Notes: generated by a model not told the origin, from the sequence alone. Numbered from the stretch's first letter, positions 55,408 through 64,000 are shown. The stretch: DNA of 64,000 nucleotides from Agrobacterium vitis (GCF_014926405.1 NZ_JACXXJ020000003.1:975001-1039000); one strand, 5' to 3'. A program made the numbers and translations.

Positions 55408-56082
55408 ATGGATGCGTTTCTTGCGACTATCTTGCCGGTCGGCTTCAATTATGCACCTGATGGCTGGCTCATGTGCTGGGGTCAAAAACTAACGATAAAT
55501 CAATACAATGCCGTCTATTCACTTGTTTCAAATTTCTATGGCGGGGACCAGCAAACCTATTTCAACCTGCCGGACCTGCGCGGTCAAATGCCCATCGGAT
55601 ATGGACAACGTACGCCCACCAGCCCGAATTATGCGATCGGCAACAAAGGCGGAAATGATACCGTTTCGTTGAATTCAACCCAAATTCCGGCCCATACCCA
55701 TGCGGCTGTCTTTACGCCCACTGGCAATGCTACGGTGAATATACCAGCGCAGACAGGAACGCAGACTGCAACCATGAAGGCAAGCCCAGCTGCGGGAACT
55801 TCCCAGTTGCCAACGGCGGGCTCTGCCCTTTCTGGTGGAAATACGGCAGCCACAAGGATCTACGGCGCTGCTTCAACGACACCAGTCACTCTCGATAGTA
55901 GCAGCGTTACCATTTCCGGAAATGCGCCGACGGCGGCTCAGAGCATTGCCACCAATGCGATCACAGGCGGAGCTGTTACGGTGCAGCCATTTGGTACCGG
56001 TGCTGCTATCGACGCCAAGCCTCCTTACCTGGCGATCAATTTCATTTTCTGCGTTCAAGGCCTCTACCCGGTTCGTCCATGA
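55408..56082 (+). CDS. Phage-tail-collar domain protein (microcystin-dependent protein-like)
   Basis: 224 residues from the ATG at 55408 with GGAGG 6 nt upstream. The N-terminal collar domain has all usual marks: ILPVGFNYAPDGWLMCWGQKLTINQYNAVYSLV, GDQQTYFNLPDLRGQMPIGYG and the NGGNDTVSLNSTQIPAHTH type of metal-binding HTH. The rest is a low-complexity Thr/Ala-rich stretch closing with PPYLAINFIFCVQGLYP. Relatives are short tail fibres of T4-like phages and the bacterial MdpB proteins of unknown function. No other tail gene is present, so this is not a prophage remnant. It overlaps the next gene by 4 nt. Confidence 0.87.
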   Translation: MDAFLATILPVGFNYAPDGWLMCWGQKLTINQYNAVYSLVSNFYGGDQQTYFNLPDLRGQMPIGYGQRTPTSPNYAIGNKGGNDTVSLNSTQIPAHTHAAVFTPTGNATVNIPAQTGTQTATMKASPAAGTSQLPTAGSALSGGNTAATRIYGAASTTPVTLDSSSVTISGNAPTAAQSIATNAITGGAVTVQPFGTGAAIDAKPPYLAINFIFCVQGLYPVRP

Positions 56083-56390
56083 TTGGTCTCATTCTGGATG
56101 CAGCAAAATTCACGCCCTATATCGGGGACGATTTCACACTGACCGTGCAGGAGACAGTGATCAACGCGGTGTTGGCCAAGGTTGTCGAATATCCAGCCAG
56201 CACCGCACCGGGAGCAGCGCGAACGGCCTTCAGCCTTTTTCTCTGCGTCCAGCACAACGCGTTTCCTGACATTCAAAGCGGAGACTACGCTATCGAGCAT
56301 CGCAGTCTGGATAAGATCGGGCTTGCGTATATTGAGCGTATCCTCAGCCCGCAGCCCGACGTCATCCGTTTGGAAGTTGCATTCAATTGA
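56079..56390 (+). CDS. Small protein of DUF6916 type, accessory to collar protein
   Basis: 103 residues, ILDAAKFTPYIGDDFTL...VEYPASTAPGAARTAFSLFL...YAIEHRSLDKIGLAYIERILSPQPD. It is soluble, has no signal peptide and appears mainly beta. Proteins of this size and pattern commonly follow bacterial collar-domain genes; I match it to DUF6916 from memory, and the function is unknown. Its ATG overlaps the collar stop (ATGA), so the two are co-translated and probably act together. Confidence 0.65.
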   Translation: MIGLILDAAKFTPYIGDDFTLTVQETVINAVLAKVVEYPASTAPGAARTAFSLFLCVQHNAFPDIQSGDYAIEHRSLDKIGLAYIERILSPQPDVIRLEVAFN

Positions 56391-56418
56391 TGGTCGCGTT
56401 GAGTTGGATGAGACATAT

Positions 56419-56967
56419 ATGAATGGTTTTACCGGCTCTTTCGCATTCGGAAACGGTTTGAATTTGCGCCTTGTCCGGGCGAGTGATCAGGATCTGATTT
56501 TCAAACTGTTTATCGAAACCCGCCCATGGCTCGCATGGGCGGAAGGGAAACCCGATTTCATTCGTGATCTCTATGAGCAGCAATTCAAGACCATGCGCGC
56601 CGGGGTTGAAAGCGTCTATCCCGATCATCTCGACTTCATCATTGAGCGACTTGGTTCCTCAGTCGGACGCACCATCATCGACCTGGGATATGCAGATTGG
56701 CGGATTTCCGAGTTGCAGGTTTTAAAGCAAGCCCGAGGTAGCGGAATAGGCTCCAATGTCATCAGAGGATTGCAGGCGGCAGCCATAAAAGGCAACATTC
56801 CGTTGACGCTTTCAACGCCGGTCTTCGGTTCGAACGGTTTTCCGATTTACCAGCGGCTCGGTTTTCAGGTCGTCCAGGCCCAGCCGCCAATGATTCACAT
56901 GGCATGGTTTCCTCCTGGTCATCCCGATCGAAGGGAAATGTCGGGAGGAAATGGCCTCGGCGGCTGA
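56419..56967 (+). CDS. GNAT-family N-acetyltransferase
   Basis: 182 residues from the ATG at 56419. GNAT motif A is seen as LGYADWRISELQVLKQARGSGIGSNVIRGLQ, where the ARGSGIG loop would hold the acetyl-CoA pyrophosphate; motif B is GFPIYQRLGFQVV. The frame is open further upstream, but that part overlaps the DUF6916-like gene. It is 28 nt after that gene and co-directional. Its substrate is unknown; acetylation of the collar protein or of a surface component is possible. Confidence 0.82.
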   Translation: MNGFTGSFAFGNGLNLRLVRASDQDLIFKLFIETRPWLAWAEGKPDFIRDLYEQQFKTMRAGVESVYPDHLDFIIERLGSSVGRTIIDLGYADWRISELQVLKQARGSGIGSNVIRGLQAAAIKGNIPLTLSTPVFGSNGFPIYQRLGFQVVQAQPPMIHMAWFPPGHPDRREMSGGNGLGG

Positions 56968-57025
56968 GGTCGGTCAAGTTCAGCGTGAACCGGCCATGAT
57001 CTGATTTTTCTTGTGGACGATGCAA

Positions 57026-58579
57026 TCAATCATTCAGCCAACCATCAAAATCTGTGCAAGCGGCGAATAATTCCAAAAACCTGGCAACATCTCGCGACAC
57101 TCCCGTCCCTACGCGATCTTGTGATCTTAGGTGCGTGGCGAGATCCCGGTAGAACACCACCCTCTCTGCCGGAATCTCTCCCAAGGCATTTCGTCCGGCA
57201 GCCCGCAACAGGTAGTAATCCTCGACCATCTGCCGAAACGGCTGGGACATAACGTCCGAGTATCCGACCGTAAGCCCCGCCAAACGGCTATCCTCACAGA
57301 ATAGATGCCCCATCGTCTCGTCGAGATATGCCAGAAGCTCAGGCGACCAATCATCGGGAATATGTTTCGTTTCGATCAGATTTTGCAAATGGGCCCGCAG
57401 AAACTCTGCATAGGTCGCACAGGAAAGCAGTTTGGGAAACCAGGTGCGATTGTTACCGCCGGACTGCACTTGATAGGCGGGGAACGCAATATCGAAACCG
57501 TTGACCACGTTCATCTGAACGGTCTCGATGTCAATCTGCTTGGCTTTGGCAGTGACGACAACGTAGCCTCCAGGATAGGCGACGGGCGAAGGGACGGCGA
57601 TGTTGACGAGACCATCCAGTTCAACCCGCCCGGCGACATGCATGTGGCCGCTGAAATGCCATCGAATCCCAGCGCAGGCAAGGCGGCGGCTGGTTTCCGG
57701 CGATGGCATGCGCTTCGACCAGTCCGGCGTACTCGCCGCCCGCACGTCGCTGCCTTCTCCTGTCAATGCCAAGGGCAAGGCCGGGTAGTGAGAAAAGGCC
57801 AGCAAGGTCTTGCCCAAACGGTTGGCGCGATCAGCCACCTGCTTGATCCAGGCCAGCAGATAGGGGCGTTCTGCCAGCACATGATCCCAGGCGGCATCGG
57901 CCCTGACCTTCCAGCCATCGCCGGTCTTTTGGAAAACATTGGCGTCCAGCATCAAAAGCCAGAGCCCTTCCTGCGGCTCGACAAGATAAGAGGCGTCACA
58001 GTTCAGGTCGTCGCCGCTAGACAAATGTCGGAGTGCAAGGTCCGCCAGACCGTCATGAGGCGTCTCCCAATGGAGAATGGTCTCGGGACGCGTGACGCCG
58101 TAGGGTGCCATGGCCGCCACGGCCTCAGCTGTCGACATGCCACGCATCCCAAGGCAGACGATTGCGGGTGCAGGCGAACGATCATCACTCGTCACCATTA
58201 GCGGTTCCAGCCCATCGGCCTGTGTCAGCAGCTTGGCGAGATGACGCGGCGCTGGTCCGTAGCAATCATGATTGCCGAAGGTGGCGAAAAACCGCAGGCC
58301 ATGTCTGTCTTCGTAGTCGGAAAGAATCCGTTTGACGGCTGCAACCGCGCCAATCTGGCCATCATCGGAATAATCGCCAAGAAGTACGACATCACGGATA
58401 CCGCGCCGGACGATATCGTCCAACACGGCAAGAAAGGCGGCATGGCTCTCATTGAACACGCGGGTGGACGCCATGGTGTCCGCCAGCGTGCGAAGGGCAA
58501 GTCCGCCGCCCTCCTCCACCATGCCATACCCGCCGTACAGATCATGCAGATGGACATCGGCGACAACTGCGATCTGCAT
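57026..58579 (-). CDS. Calcineurin-like metallophosphoesterase
   Basis: 517 residues from the ATG at 58579, which overlaps the stop of the phosphodiesterase gene (TGATG). The dinuclear metal motifs are all present: DxH at 8-10, GDYSDD at 68-73, GNHD at 102-105, His264 (FSHYP) and GHMH at 311-314. The C-terminal 190 residues are an extra helical domain of unknown role. No signal peptide. Last gene of the Ugp-like importer operon; with the upstream glycerophosphodiesterase it probably hydrolyses a phosphoester taken up by the transporter. Substrate inferred only from context. Confidence 0.87.
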   Translation of the reverse strand: MQIAVVADVHLHDLYGGYGMVEEGGGLALRTLADTMASTRVFNESHAAFLAVLDDIVRRGIRDVVLLGDYSDDGQIGAVAAVKRILSDYEDRHGLRFFATFGNHDCYGPAPRHLAKLLTQADGLEPLMVTSDDRSPAPAIVCLGMRGMSTAEAVAAMAPYGVTRPETILHWETPHDGLADLALRHLSSGDDLNCDASYLVEPQEGLWLLMLDANVFQKTGDGWKVRADAAWDHVLAERPYLLAWIKQVADRANRLGKTLLAFSHYPALPLALTGEGSDVRAASTPDWSKRMPSPETSRRLACAGIRWHFSGHMHVAGRVELDGLVNIAVPSPVAYPGGYVVVTAKAKQIDIETVQMNVVNGFDIAFPAYQVQSGGNNRTWFPKLLSCATYAEFLRAHLQNLIETKHIPDDWSPELLAYLDETMGHLFCEDSRLAGLTVGYSDVMSQPFRQMVEDYYLLRAAGRNALGEIPAERVVFYRDLATHLRSQDRVGTGVSRDVARFLELFAACTDFDGWLND

Positions 58580-59301
58580 CAGGCGGCGGCTTCCACATGG
58601 TCGCAACGGGCAGCATTAAACAGATCCGGACGGTCGAGATTGATGTAATCGACACCGGCTTTGGCGATTTCGCGGTGAATGGCCATGTCGTCCCCTCCGT
58701 AATAGATCATCACCTCAAGCCCGGCTTTGCGGCACGCTTCGAGTAAACCTGGCCGACGCATGTGTTCAACAGTCATCTCGATGATCGTGGCGTGATGCAC
58801 CGCACCGACCAGAGACGGCGACTTGGCAATATCAAGCGTCATCATCTTACGGAATTCCGGCGCAATCAATTGCAGATCGCGGCGCATGTCTTCGGAAAAT
58901 GAAAAATAGAATGTATCGCCCACCATGCCAAGGCTTCGCACCAGTGCGACCACTTTGGCCGGATCGCAATATTTCAGCTCGATATAGACACCGGCGCGGC
59001 CACGCAGATGCTGGAGATAGGCGTCGAGCCTGGGCACGGCAGCACCTTTGAAGGCTGGGGAGAACCAGCTTCCGGCGTCCAGCGCATCGATTTCCTCCGA
59101 TGTCGCATGGCCGATGGGGCCGGTGCCATTGGAGGTGCGGTCCAAGGTTTCATCGTGAAAGACGTAGAGCACACCGTCCGCACTCTCTCGCACATCAAGC
59201 TCGATGTAATCGGCGCCCTGCTGAAGGGCGAGGTCGGCAGCTGCGAAGGTATTTTCCGGCGCAAACTGGTTGGCCCCGCGATGGGATACGATCTTGGTCA
59301 T
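58579..59301 (-). CDS. ugpQ: Glycerophosphodiester phosphodiesterase (UgpQ type)
   Basis: 240 residues, the length of cytoplasmic UgpQ. Catalytic and metal residues are in place: HRG at 7-9, ENT at 16-18, ELD at 34-36 and HD at 49-50. No signal peptide. It cleaves glycerophosphodiesters to sn-glycerol 3-phosphate and an alcohol. It follows the UgpC-like ATPase by 12 nt, the classical place of ugpQ, and is coupled to the metallophosphoesterase downstream. Confidence 0.9.
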   Translation of the reverse strand: MTKIVSHRGANQFAPENTFAAADLALQQGADYIELDVRESADGVLYVFHDETLDRTSNGTGPIGHATSEEIDALDAGSWFSPAFKGAAVPRLDAYLQHLRGRAGVYIELKYCDPAKVVALVRSLGMVGDTFYFSFSEDMRRDLQLIAPEFRKMMTLDIAKSPSLVGAVHHATIIEMTVEHMRRPGLLEACRKAGLEVMIYYGGDDMAIHREIAKAGVDYINLDRPDLFNAARCDHVEAAA

Positions 59302-59313
59302 TGAAAAATCCTG

Positions 59314-60426
59314 TCAGTTTGCTGGTTCTAACGTTTTCACGAGCCTATCGGAATGTTGCAAAAGCTTGGCGTGGAGATCAACAATGCGGTTGCCGGAGGC
59401 GTCGAACAACAGCGTGTGTTCCGGCTTGCAGGCAATACCAACCCTGGCGCCGGGTGCATGGCGTACGGCTTCTCCATATTCCAGCGCATGGATGACGCCA
59501 GCGGGCGTGTCGATCATGTAGAACACTTCGCGGCCCATCGGCTCCACGCTGATAATCTCCCCACTGAGCGGTGCATCTGCGTGGGAAACAAGCGTGATGT
59601 CTTCAGGCCGCAGACCGAGCGTCACCTCTCCCTCACGCTCTCCAGTCAGGGCGACGGATGCTTCGCCGATACGCACTTGACACCCATTGGCATGGCCCTT
59701 GAGAAGGTTCATCGGCGGCGTACCGATAAAGCCTGCCACGAACAGATTGCTCGGGCGGCGATAGAGATCATCCGGCGTACCAACCTGGGCGATCTCGCCA
59801 TTGTTCATGCAGATGATCCGGTCGGCCATGGTGATCGCCTCGATCTGATCATGGGTGACGATCAGCGTGGTGAAACCGAGCCGCTTCTGTATGCTTTTCA
59901 ACTCAGCCCGCATGGTGATGCGCAGGGTGGCATCGAGATTGGAAAGCGGCTCATCGAGCAAAAGGATATTCGGTTCCTTCACCAGCGCCCGCGCCAAGGC
60001 GACACGCTGCTGCTGGCCGCCGGAAAGCTGCGAGGGACGGCGGTCAAGCAGCGCGCTGATCTGCACCAGATTGGCCGCCTCTTCGACACGTCTGGCAATC
60101 TCGTCCTTGCGCATGGTTTTGAAGCGAAGCGGAAAGGCGATATTGTCGCGCACCGTCAGGTTCGGATAGAGCGCGTAGGACTGAAAGACGATGCCGACAT
60201 TGCGGTCGCGCGCGTCGACGCGGTTGACATTGTGCCCGTCGAAACCGATCTGACCAGACGTCGGCGCATAGAGACCGGCGAGCAGAAACAGCGTGGTCGA
60301 TTTTCCGCAGCCAGACGGCCCGAGAATAGCGACGAGTTCGCCATCCTCGATCGTCAGGCTCATCGGTTTCAGGACCTGGGTTTCGCCCCAGCTTTTGGTG
60401 ATATTGTCGAGAGTGATCTTGGCCAT
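59314..60426 (-). CDS. ABC transporter ATP-binding protein (UgpC/MalK family)
   Basis: 370 residues from the ATG at 60426, preceded by AAAGGA; the longer open frame upstream overlaps the permease and has no similarity. Walker A GPSGCGKS is at 36-43, signature LSGGQ at 134-138, Walker B NILLLDEPLSNLD. A C-terminal regulatory TOBE domain (GLRPEDITLV) is present. Energises the importer formed by the genes at 60432 and 61496. Orthology to UgpC rests on the ugpQ neighbour. Confidence 0.9.
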   Translation of the reverse strand: MAKITLDNITKSWGETQVLKPMSLTIEDGELVAILGPSGCGKSTTLFLLAGLYAPTSGQIGFDGHNVNRVDARDRNVGIVFQSYALYPNLTVRDNIAFPLRFKTMRKDEIARRVEEAANLVQISALLDRRPSQLSGGQQQRVALARALVKEPNILLLDEPLSNLDATLRITMRAELKSIQKRLGFTTLIVTHDQIEAITMADRIICMNNGEIAQVGTPDDLYRRPSNLFVAGFIGTPPMNLLKGHANGCQVRIGEASVALTGEREGEVTLGLRPEDITLVSHADAPLSGEIISVEPMGREVFYMIDTPAGVIHALEYGEAVRHAPGARVGIACKPEHTLLFDASGNRIVDLHAKLLQHSDRLVKTLEPAN

Positions 60427-60431
60427 GTCGG

Positions 60432-61496
60432 TTATCCTTTGATCCCGCCGAAGCTCATTTGCGTGATGTACTTCTGCGTGAAGATGTAGAGGACCAGGAC
60501 GGGCAACAGATAGACGATGCCGACGGCAGCAATCATGCCGTAATCCGCCCCCATATGGTCCTGGGCGACGAAGAACAGGTAGAGGCTCATCGTCATCTGG
60601 TTCTTTTCGATCAGCAGCGTCTGGACGAAGACATATTCCTCCCAGCCACGCAGAAAGGTAAATGTGGCAACAGCAATCAGGCCGCTGCGGATCTGTGGCA
60701 GGATCACCATGCGAAAGGCCTGGAAGCGCGTTGCACCATCCGTCACGGCGCTCATCTCGATGTCCCATGGCACGCCATCAAAGAACCCTTTGAGGACGAA
60801 GATCGCAAACGGCAGTTCCAGCGCACTCAACACCAGCACGACACCCACCAAATTGTTGAGCAGGCCCATATAGTAAAGCTGGATGAAGATCGCGACGGTG
60901 AGCGCCAGCGCCGGAAAGGCGTGCAGCAGAAGCAGACCGCGCAGAATGTTTTCACGGCCCGCGAAAGCAAACCGCGACAGCGCATAGGCGGCTGGGGTGG
61001 CGACCAGTGTGACAATTGCCGTCTGGGAAATCGCAAACACCAGCGACGTGCCAAGCGCCGACCAGATCGATGGCATCAGGTCCATGCGATTGGTGCCGAT
61101 TTTGGCAATGTCAGGGTTCCACAGAAAGCGGTAATTGTCGAAACTCAGATGCGGGATGAGGAAAATAGCCGACAGAATGACGATCACCATGGCAAGCACA
61201 GCCCAGCTGACGGCGGGCCTACGCAGCCGATCTGCCAACAACGCCAATCCGATTGCACCGAGATAACCGACCCCGGCGATGGCCGTACTGTGCCAAAGAA
61301 CCAGCCGGCTAACAGCGCCATCGGACGAGGTGAGCGATTTCACCAAAAGCCAGAGATAAGGCAGGAGAATGGGAATAGAGACAATCGTCAGGAAGAGGAT
61401 AAGCGCCGACAGGAAGCCAGCACGATTGACAATGCCCCGGCGTTCGAGGCGGGTCCAATCGGTTAACGGAACGTTATCGGCCTGGAGCATCGACAT
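60432..61496 (-). CDS. ABC transporter permease (UgpE/MalG family), enlarged
   Basis: 354 residues, about 75 longer than usual. The C-terminal 200 residues are a normal MalG-like core with coupling loop EMSAVTDGATRFQAFRMVILPQIRSG. Between the first helix and that core there is an extra segment with two predicted helices (LVLWHSTAIAGVGYLGAIGLALLADRL and AVSWAVLAMVIVILSAIFLIP). I chose the ATG at 61496 because it overlaps the stop of the UgpA-like gene (TGATG); a GTG one codon earlier is also open. Confidence 0.87.
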   Translation of the reverse strand: MSMLQADNVPLTDWTRLERRGIVNRAGFLSALILFLTIVSIPILLPYLWLLVKSLTSSDGAVSRLVLWHSTAIAGVGYLGAIGLALLADRLRRPAVSWAVLAMVIVILSAIFLIPHLSFDNYRFLWNPDIAKIGTNRMDLMPSIWSALGTSLVFAISQTAIVTLVATPAAYALSRFAFAGRENILRGLLLLHAFPALALTVAIFIQLYYMGLLNNLVGVVLVLSALELPFAIFVLKGFFDGVPWDIEMSAVTDGATRFQAFRMVILPQIRSGLIAVATFTFLRGWEEYVFVQTLLIEKNQMTMSLYLFFVAQDHMGADYGMIAAVGIVYLLPVLVLYIFTQKYITQMSFGGIKG

Positions 61497-62407
61497 CACA
61501 ACACCTCAATCTTTGGAGCGGCAAAGGTGGAGCGCATGTTGGAGACACGCCATTGCACCAAGGTCACGGCAATGCCGATGACCATCAGGCCGAGTGCCAG
61601 CGCCGCACCATAGGCATAGGCGCCGCTTTCGAACGCGCGCCGGTAGATATAGAGCGCGTAGGGTGTGGAATCGTAGAGCGGGCCGCCACCGGTGATCAGC
61701 AGGATATATTCGTAGGTCGTCATCAGGGAGAGTGCCTGGTAGATGGTGATGAAGCGGATCGGTTGCGACAGCGCTGGCACCACGACATGACGCAGAACGC
61801 CCCACTCGCTGGCGCCATCGACACGCGCCGCATGGGCGAGATGCGAAGGGATGGAGCGGATAGACGAGGTCAGAATGACCATCGCAAAAGAAGCCCCGAC
61901 AACGCCGTTTGCCAGAATGACCAGCAGCAGCGGAAAATCATTGCGCAGGTTGACCGGTGGCAGGCCAAATGCGCCGGTCACCTGGTTGAGCAGTCCCAAG
62001 GGCGTTGGATCGGCGATCCAGATCCACAAGATCCCATAGAGCACAGCCGGGCTCATGCGCGGCAAAAGCCACAGCCCACGAAAGAAATTACCCAGCCGAT
62101 CGGGGATCGCGGTCGAGGTCATCGCCAAAAGCGCGCCGAGACCAACATTGAAGATGAAAAGGGTCGCGGAAACGTAGATTAGCGTCGTCAGCAACACCAT
62201 CGGGATCCGCGCATCACGCTGGACGATCCGTTCGAAGTTTTGCACCGTGAAATGGCCAACCCGAAGGTTCGACCCCATGTCCGTAAAGGCGATCACCGCA
62301 TTGACCAAGATCGGCGCCAGAAAAAACACGGCAAGCAGCGCGATTGCCGGCGCGAGGTAAAGAATTGGCCGGGCCGGTCGATGCGCTCGAAGCTGGAATT
62401 GGGACAT
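61496..62407 (-). CDS. ABC transporter permease (UgpA/MalF family)
   Basis: 303 residues, six helices expected. It starts with an N-terminal cytoplasmic stretch and the helix ILYLAPAIALLAVFFLAPILVNAVIAF. The coupling loop is AHAARVDGASEWGVLRHVVVPALSQP. Partner of the UgpE-like permease; gene junctions are overlapping. The gap to the binding-protein gene upstream is about 70 nt. Confidence 0.9.
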   Translation of the reverse strand: MSQFQLRAHRPARPILYLAPAIALLAVFFLAPILVNAVIAFTDMGSNLRVGHFTVQNFERIVQRDARIPMVLLTTLIYVSATLFIFNVGLGALLAMTSTAIPDRLGNFFRGLWLLPRMSPAVLYGILWIWIADPTPLGLLNQVTGAFGLPPVNLRNDFPLLLVILANGVVGASFAMVILTSSIRSIPSHLAHAARVDGASEWGVLRHVVVPALSQPIRFITIYQALSLMTTYEYILLITGGGPLYDSTPYALYIYRRAFESGAYAYGAALALGLMVIGIAVTLVQWRVSNMRSTFAAPKIEVL

Positions 62408-62476
62408 TATGGACTACCAATGAGAATGAAAGGTGCCGCCCGATGAAGAGTCGGGCGGCACGCAGCAGGGCCGAGT

Positions 62477-63850
62477 TTAGTTGCTGGCGGTATCGCGGAT
62501 TTCAACGTCCGAGCCGAATTGCGTCTCAAGTTCGTCGGCGATGAACTCAACGGCATCGGCCGCCTTCATCTTTCCGGTCTCCACGGCCTGCAAGCCACTG
62601 AACAGGATCTTGTTGTAGCTGCCGAACTGAGTGTGGTTCGGCACGAACCCGGCATGAGCCATCATCGGCGATGCCGCCGACAGAACCCAATTGTCCTTGT
62701 ATTTCGGCATTGCCGTCTGGGCGTTGCTAATTGCGGTATGGTAGGATGTGACCGCGTGCTGGTTGTTGAAATACGGCAATGTCGCAAGTGCTACGAGATC
62801 AGCGGCAATCTCCGCATTCTTGCTCTTGGCATTGACGGTATAAAGCAGCGGATGGGAAAGATTGGCGGGCTTGCCGCCCTTTTCTGCAGCCGGGGCAGGA
62901 ATCCAGCCGATTTTGTGGAAATAGCCGTCGCGATCCGTCGGCCAGGTCGCACCGTTCATCTCGCCGAGCTGCCAGGCAACCGCCCAGACGCCCTGATGGA
63001 AGATGAAAGCCTTCTCCTGCTTGAAGGCGCCCTGGATCGCATCCCAGCTCATTGCTGTGTTATCGACAGGGGTGACGCCTTGCTTGGCATTGCGCTCGTA
63101 CCAGCCGAGAGCCTTGGTCATTTCCGCTTTCGGAAACACCAGCTTGCCGGTTTTCTCATCCAGGAATTTGACGCCATAGGACTGGAAGACCATCAGATAA
63201 TCGATGCCGACATTGGGGCGATGCAACATGCCGTATTGGGCTGCTTTCGCATCGACCACTTCCTTGGAGAGCGCCGTCAGATCATCGAGCGTGAATTCGC
63301 CTGCTTCGACCTTGGCGGGCAAGCCTTCGATAAAGGCCTCATCCTTGCCGATCTTGCGCAGCATGTCCTTGTTATAGAAGAACATACGGATCTCGGCATC
63401 CTGCGGTATGCCGTAAATCTTGCCATCATTACCCTTGGCGGCCTTCCACAGCACCGGCAGGATGTCGCCATAGACCCAAGGGGCAGCGGCGATCCGCTCG
63501 TCCATCGGCAGCGCGTCGCCATCCTCAGCGAATTTGCTGATCCATTCATGCGGAACGACATAGATGTCCGGCCCCTGACCGACTGCAAATGCCTTCAGCG
63601 TATCGAGGGCGAGGTCGTCCCAGCCTTTGACGGTGCTGTTATTGGCTTCGATGACAATATGTTTATCGACGCCCGCCGCCTTGAACTGTTTGTTCATGAT
63701 GTCTGCGGCGGCTTCGATATTGGTGATGCGCGCCGGAGCGGTCTTATCGGCCAGCGTCGAAAGCTTGATCTTGATGTCTTCTGCATGCGCCCATCCGGTG
63801 GCAAGCGCAGAAATCGCCACGGTGGCGAGAAGGGCGAGGCATTTGGTCAT
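62477..63850 (-). CDS. Extracellular solute-binding protein (UgpB/MalE-like family)
   Basis: 457 residues with a Sec signal (LALLATVAISALATGWAHAED, cleavage near residue 23). Cluster-D/family 1 sugar-type binding-protein features: KFAEDGDALPMDERIAAAPWVYGDILPVLWKAAKGNDGKIYGIPQDAEIRMFFYNKDMLRK, a segment typical for the family. First gene of the operon. Context (ugpQ, phosphoesterase) suggests glycerol phosphate or a glycerophosphodiester as ligand, but the sequence does not prove this and a sugar phosphate or oligosaccharide is possible. Confidence 0.86.
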   Translation of the reverse strand: MTKCLALLATVAISALATGWAHAEDIKIKLSTLADKTAPARITNIEAAADIMNKQFKAAGVDKHIVIEANNSTVKGWDDLALDTLKAFAVGQGPDIYVVPHEWISKFAEDGDALPMDERIAAAPWVYGDILPVLWKAAKGNDGKIYGIPQDAEIRMFFYNKDMLRKIGKDEAFIEGLPAKVEAGEFTLDDLTALSKEVVDAKAAQYGMLHRPNVGIDYLMVFQSYGVKFLDEKTGKLVFPKAEMTKALGWYERNAKQGVTPVDNTAMSWDAIQGAFKQEKAFIFHQGVWAVAWQLGEMNGATWPTDRDGYFHKIGWIPAPAAEKGGKPANLSHPLLYTVNAKSKNAEIAADLVALATLPYFNNQHAVTSYHTAISNAQTAMPKYKDNWVLSAASPMMAHAGFVPNHTQFGSYNKILFSGLQAVETGKMKAADAVEFIADELETQFGSDVEIRDTASN

Positions 63851-64000
63851 GGCTATTGATCCAGTTGGTGAGGATTATTTAATTAACTTGCTTAAGTAAC
63901 TGATTTATGACATCGCCGGATCAGTGATGGAGAGGGACCGAATCCGGTGCTGACAAGACAACGGCCTTTGCACGGCATCGGCACCACGCAAGCGGCGGTG
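63851..64000. other. Upstream region of the Ugp-like operon
   Basis: 150 bp to the window edge; the operon promoter should be here. An AT-rich stretch at 63877-63900 (TTAATTAACTTGCTTAAGTAA) contains the partial dyad ACTT-GCTT-AAGT, a possible operator. No Pho box could be recognised with confidence. Confidence 0.3.

Noticed and set aside
55408..56082. Prophage remnant around the tail-collar gene
   Set aside because: No other phage gene, no integrase, no att-like duplication; the collar domain also occurs in stand-alone bacterial proteins.

Overview
The window looks like a chromosome or chromid segment of a Rhizobiaceae alphaproteobacterium (Agrobacterium/Allorhizobium/Rhizobium group). The reasons are GC-rich coding, a very high density of ABC importers in tightly overlapping operons, a Pha/Mrp antiporter with fused A and B subunits, and dispersed two-palindrome intergenic repeats. 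This assignment is inference from gene content. No rRNA, tRNA, CRISPR array, transposase or integrase was seen.

Layout. (1) 1-4160, minus: ROK regulator, sugar ABC importer (ATPase, binding protein, permease) and the start of a short-chain dehydrogenase. (2) 4393-12348, minus: a peptide-type importer whose fused ATPase (10699-12348) is separated from its binding protein and permeases (4393-8137) by a MarR regulator and a FAD amine oxidase. (3) 12435-19086, minus: amidase plus a complete five-gene peptide-type importer, divergent from a MalT-like LuxR regulator (19233-21851, plus). (4) 22012-31980, plus: LysR regulator, then a spermidine/putrescine-type importer translationally coupled to a flavoprotein, a creatininase-family amidohydrolase, a questin-oxidase-family protein and an ATZ/TRZ-type amidohydrolase. 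(5) 31974-39180, minus: BMP-type (nucleobase/nucleoside) importer, amidase and a CodA-like cytosine deaminase; a small XRE regulator lies upstream. (6) 39807-45777, plus: seven-subunit cation/proton antiporter phaAB-C-D-E-F-G. (7) 45796-48955, minus: LodA/LodB-type quinoprotein amino-acid oxidase and its flavoprotein maturase. (8) 49372-55011, minus: a 1879-residue autotransporter built of repeated Ig-like and fibronectin-like modules, divergent from a phage-tail-collar/DUF6916-like/GNAT cassette (55408-56967). (9) 57026-63850, minus: Ugp-like importer with glycerophosphodiesterase and metallophosphoesterase.

The theme is scavenging of nitrogenous and phosphorylated organics. Importers are co-transcribed with the enzymes likely to process their cargo (amidases, deaminases, amine oxidases, phosphodiesterases). 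The most novel-looking system is region 4, a coupled import-and-degradation operon for an unknown N-containing compound. Regions 7 and 8 are the next most unusual. Three families of dispersed, hairpin-forming repeats (R1 at 6331 and 15949; R2 at 8241 and 10592, inverted; R3 at 4231, 9698 and 49078) sit between genes. In three separate importer operons a structured element lies directly after the binding-protein gene.
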